Assembly: GCA_039908105.1 (NCBI GenBank)
Contig: JAMOBI010000147.1
Span: forward strand, 1 to 5,522
Length of the DNA stretch: 5,522 bases
Direction: 5' to 3'
Source of the DNA: Magnetaquiglobus sp039908105
GTDB lineage: Bacteria; Pseudomonadota; Magnetococcia; Magnetococcales; Magnetaquicoccaceae
Both the position numbers and the translations under genes were made by a program. How positions within the stretch are numbered: the first letter of the stretch is position 1; each line of letters begins with the position of its first letter. The notes beneath the pieces were generated by a model that was given only the letters and a program-made list of their open reading frames with translations, made no database searches and was not told where the DNA came from. Shown here piece after piece: positions 4,572 to 5,522 of the stretch.

Positions 4572-5387
4572 ATGGATCTGCATTTTTGGGCTGCTACGGG
4601 CATGTATGCCATGGCATCGGCCTGGGTGATTTTTCATCAGTTGCGCGGCCAGCGTCCGGAGACGGTGGCGGTCTGGTGGCTGGTATTGGCCGGATGGGTG
4701 ATGCAGGGGGTGCCGATGATCCGGGAGGTGTTCGGATCCGGTGGCGGCCTGGTGATGAATCTGGCCTTGTCGCTCGAGTGGTCCTCCTGGGTGATGGGGC
4801 TCTTGTATCTGGCCGGCTGGCGGCTGTTGGGACGCGAGGCGCGGCTGGCCGGGGTGCTGCTGCTGCCGTTGATGTTGCTCACACTGGGCGGCTCGCTGTT
4901 TCTCTCTACGGCGGTACCCGAAGCGCGTGGGGTGACCGGTCCACTGCTGATCGGTCATCTGGTACTGTCGCTTCTGGCCTATGGACTGTTCACCATTGCC
5001 GCCATTTTTGCGTTGATGGACGCCTTCCAGGAGCATGCTTTGAAGAGCAAGCATCTGGGCGCGCTCTTCGAGATGCTGCCGCCGCTCAACGCCCTGGAGT
5101 TCACCCTGTTTCTGATGGTGCGCATGGGTTTCTTGTTGCTCACCCTGAGCATGATCACCGGCGCCTGGTACGCCCATGAGCAGAAAGGGGTTTATTTCGT
5201 CTTTTCCCACAAAGTGGTGTTCACCTGGGCGACCTGGCTGGTGTTCGGGGCGTTGTTGTTGGGGCGTCATTATCAGGGGTGGCGCGGCAGGCGGGCGGTG
5301 CGTTTTACGCTGTGGGGGTATGGTTTGCTGGTGTTGGCCTTTTTGGGGGTCAAATTCGTCAAGGAATTTCTCATTGTGAATCATTGA
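4572..5387 (+). CDS. ypjD: YpjD/CcsA-like inner-membrane protein (cytochrome c assembly family)
   Basis: This 271-residue polytopic protein belongs to the CcsA/HemX/YpjD branch of the cytochrome c assembly family, which handles or senses haem at the cytoplasmic membrane. About eight hydrophobic helices can be placed near residues 5-22, 33-50, 62-82, 92-112, 125-150, 177-200, 215-232 and 245-265. Family marks are His129 starting HLVLSLLAYGLFTIAAIFAL, the amphipathic stretch MDAFQEHALKSK, and the C-terminal block VFSHKVVFTW (His213) followed by LLLGRHYQGWRGRRAVRFTL. The two histidines are candidate haem ligands. The WGxxWxWD-type haem motif of true CcsA synthetases is not seen, which favours the YpjD-like group, whose exact role is unsettled. 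No other cytochrome c maturation gene is adjacent. The repeat element lies upstream and a probable rRNA promoter downstream. Confidence 0.88.
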   Translation: MDLHFWAATGMYAMASAWVIFHQLRGQRPETVAVWWLVLAGWVMQGVPMIREVFGSGGGLVMNLALSLEWSSWVMGLLYLAGWRLLGREARLAGVLLLPLMLLTLGGSLFLSTAVPEARGVTGPLLIGHLVLSLLAYGLFTIAAIFALMDAFQEHALKSKHLGALFEMLPPLNALEFTLFLMVRMGFLLLTLSMITGAWYAHEQKGVYFVFSHKVVFTWATWLVFGALLLGRHYQGWRGRRAVRFTLWGYGLLVLAFLGVKFVKEFLIVNH

Positions 5388-5393
5388 GTTACC

Positions 5394-5462
5394 AAAAAAG
5401 CTCAAAAAAATGCAATCGATGTGAATTTTCCTATTGACTGGCAGGCAGGATTTCCCTATATT
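5394..5462 (+). promoter_or_regulatory. Strong sigma70-type promoter, probably of an rRNA operon
   Basis: TTGACT (5434-5439) and TATATT (5457-5462) are separated by exactly 17 bases, each five of six to consensus. The discriminator CGGGGT (5463-5468) is GC-rich, as in stringently controlled rRNA promoters. A/T tracts at 5394-5399, 5404-5410 and 5424-5429 are spaced by about one and two helical turns, suggesting an UP-like curved upstream region. The predicted start is near 5469. No protein gene begins before the window ends. Confidence 0.7.
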
Positions 5463-5475
5463 CGGGGTTCCCTGG

Positions 5476-5488
5476 AGGGCATGGCCCT
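5476..5488 (+). promoter_or_regulatory. boxB-like hairpin of the leader
   Basis: AGGGC (5476-5480) pairs with GCCCT (5484-5488) around ATG. A small hairpin just after the start point and 13 bases before the boxA-like sequence matches the boxB-boxA order of rRNA antitermination leaders. Confidence 0.4.
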
Positions 5489-5501
5489 GACAACGGGATT
5501 C

Positions 5502-5513
5502 GATCTTTGACAA
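5502..5513 (+). promoter_or_regulatory. boxA-like antitermination site
   Basis: GATCTTTGACAA, continuing as TTCAATACG to the edge, matches the boxA stretch TCTTTAACAATT of E. coli rRNA leaders at 11 of 12 positions (G for A). BoxA RNA binds NusB-NusE so that polymerase crosses rRNA genes without Rho termination. The 16S gene would start beyond the right edge. The same bases contain a perfect TTGACA (5507-5512), so a second promoter is an alternative. Confidence 0.6.
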
Positions 5514-5522
5514 TTCAATACG

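Noticed and set aside
4497..5513. 338-residue minus-strand ORF opposite the YpjD-like gene
   Set aside because: Its Gln/His/Pro-rich translation is the antisense of hydrophobic Leu/Val/Trp codons, and the plus strand has clear family motifs.
1..5522. CRISPR array or toxin-antitoxin, phage or defence genes
   Set aside because: No regularly spaced direct repeats, and every well-supported gene except the 111-residue protein belongs to a known housekeeping, envelope or signalling family.

Overview
The window is bacterial chromosomal DNA of moderately high GC with tight gene spacing, and nothing in it looks like a plasmid or phage. Three things point to an alphaproteobacterium-like lineage: a fused IspD-IspF enzyme, a YdcH-type (DUF465) small protein, and a right-end rRNA-leader motif with TCTTTGACAATT. 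A deep-branching group such as the Magnetococcales is possible, but this is inferred from general gene style and cannot be proved here.

Layout from left to right: (1) 1-182, a left-edge stretch with a possible gene start leaving the window; (2) an unrecognised 111-residue protein (183-518, +); (3) a perfect GC hairpin at 546-571, convergent with a DUF465/YdcH-type coiled-coil protein (585-800, -); (4) rnhA, ribonuclease HI (944-1450, -); (5) a UDP-glucuronate 4-epimerase-like sugar epimerase (1552-2562, +), divergent from rnhA over a palindromic -10 box; (6) a second U-less hairpin, then a single-domain PilZ protein (2615-2932, -); (7) bifunctional ispDF of the MEP isoprenoid pathway (3022-4239, -); (8) a roughly 330-base gap holding a dense cluster of four stem-loops (4271-4463) that looks like a REP/BIME-type interspersed element; (9) a YpjD/CcsA-like eight-helix membrane protein (4572-5387, +); (10) a strong sigma70-type promoter followed by boxB- and boxA-like sites, read as the leader of an rRNA operon whose 16S gene would begin just beyond the right edge.

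The genes are housekeeping or envelope functions with no single shared pathway: RNA-DNA hybrid removal, surface-sugar synthesis, c-di-GMP-type signalling, isoprenoid precursors and cytochrome/haem-related membrane function. The least conventional content is the stem-loop cluster at 4271-4463. Two of its hairpins are preceded by GTAG, one is capped by GCGAAGC, and one is a 28-bp near-perfect inverted repeat. Secondary points of interest are a likely internal start for free IspF, an out-of-frame ATG overlapping the epimerase GTG start, recurring gene-end hairpins without U-tracts, and a PilZ protein whose signature Ser is Gly.
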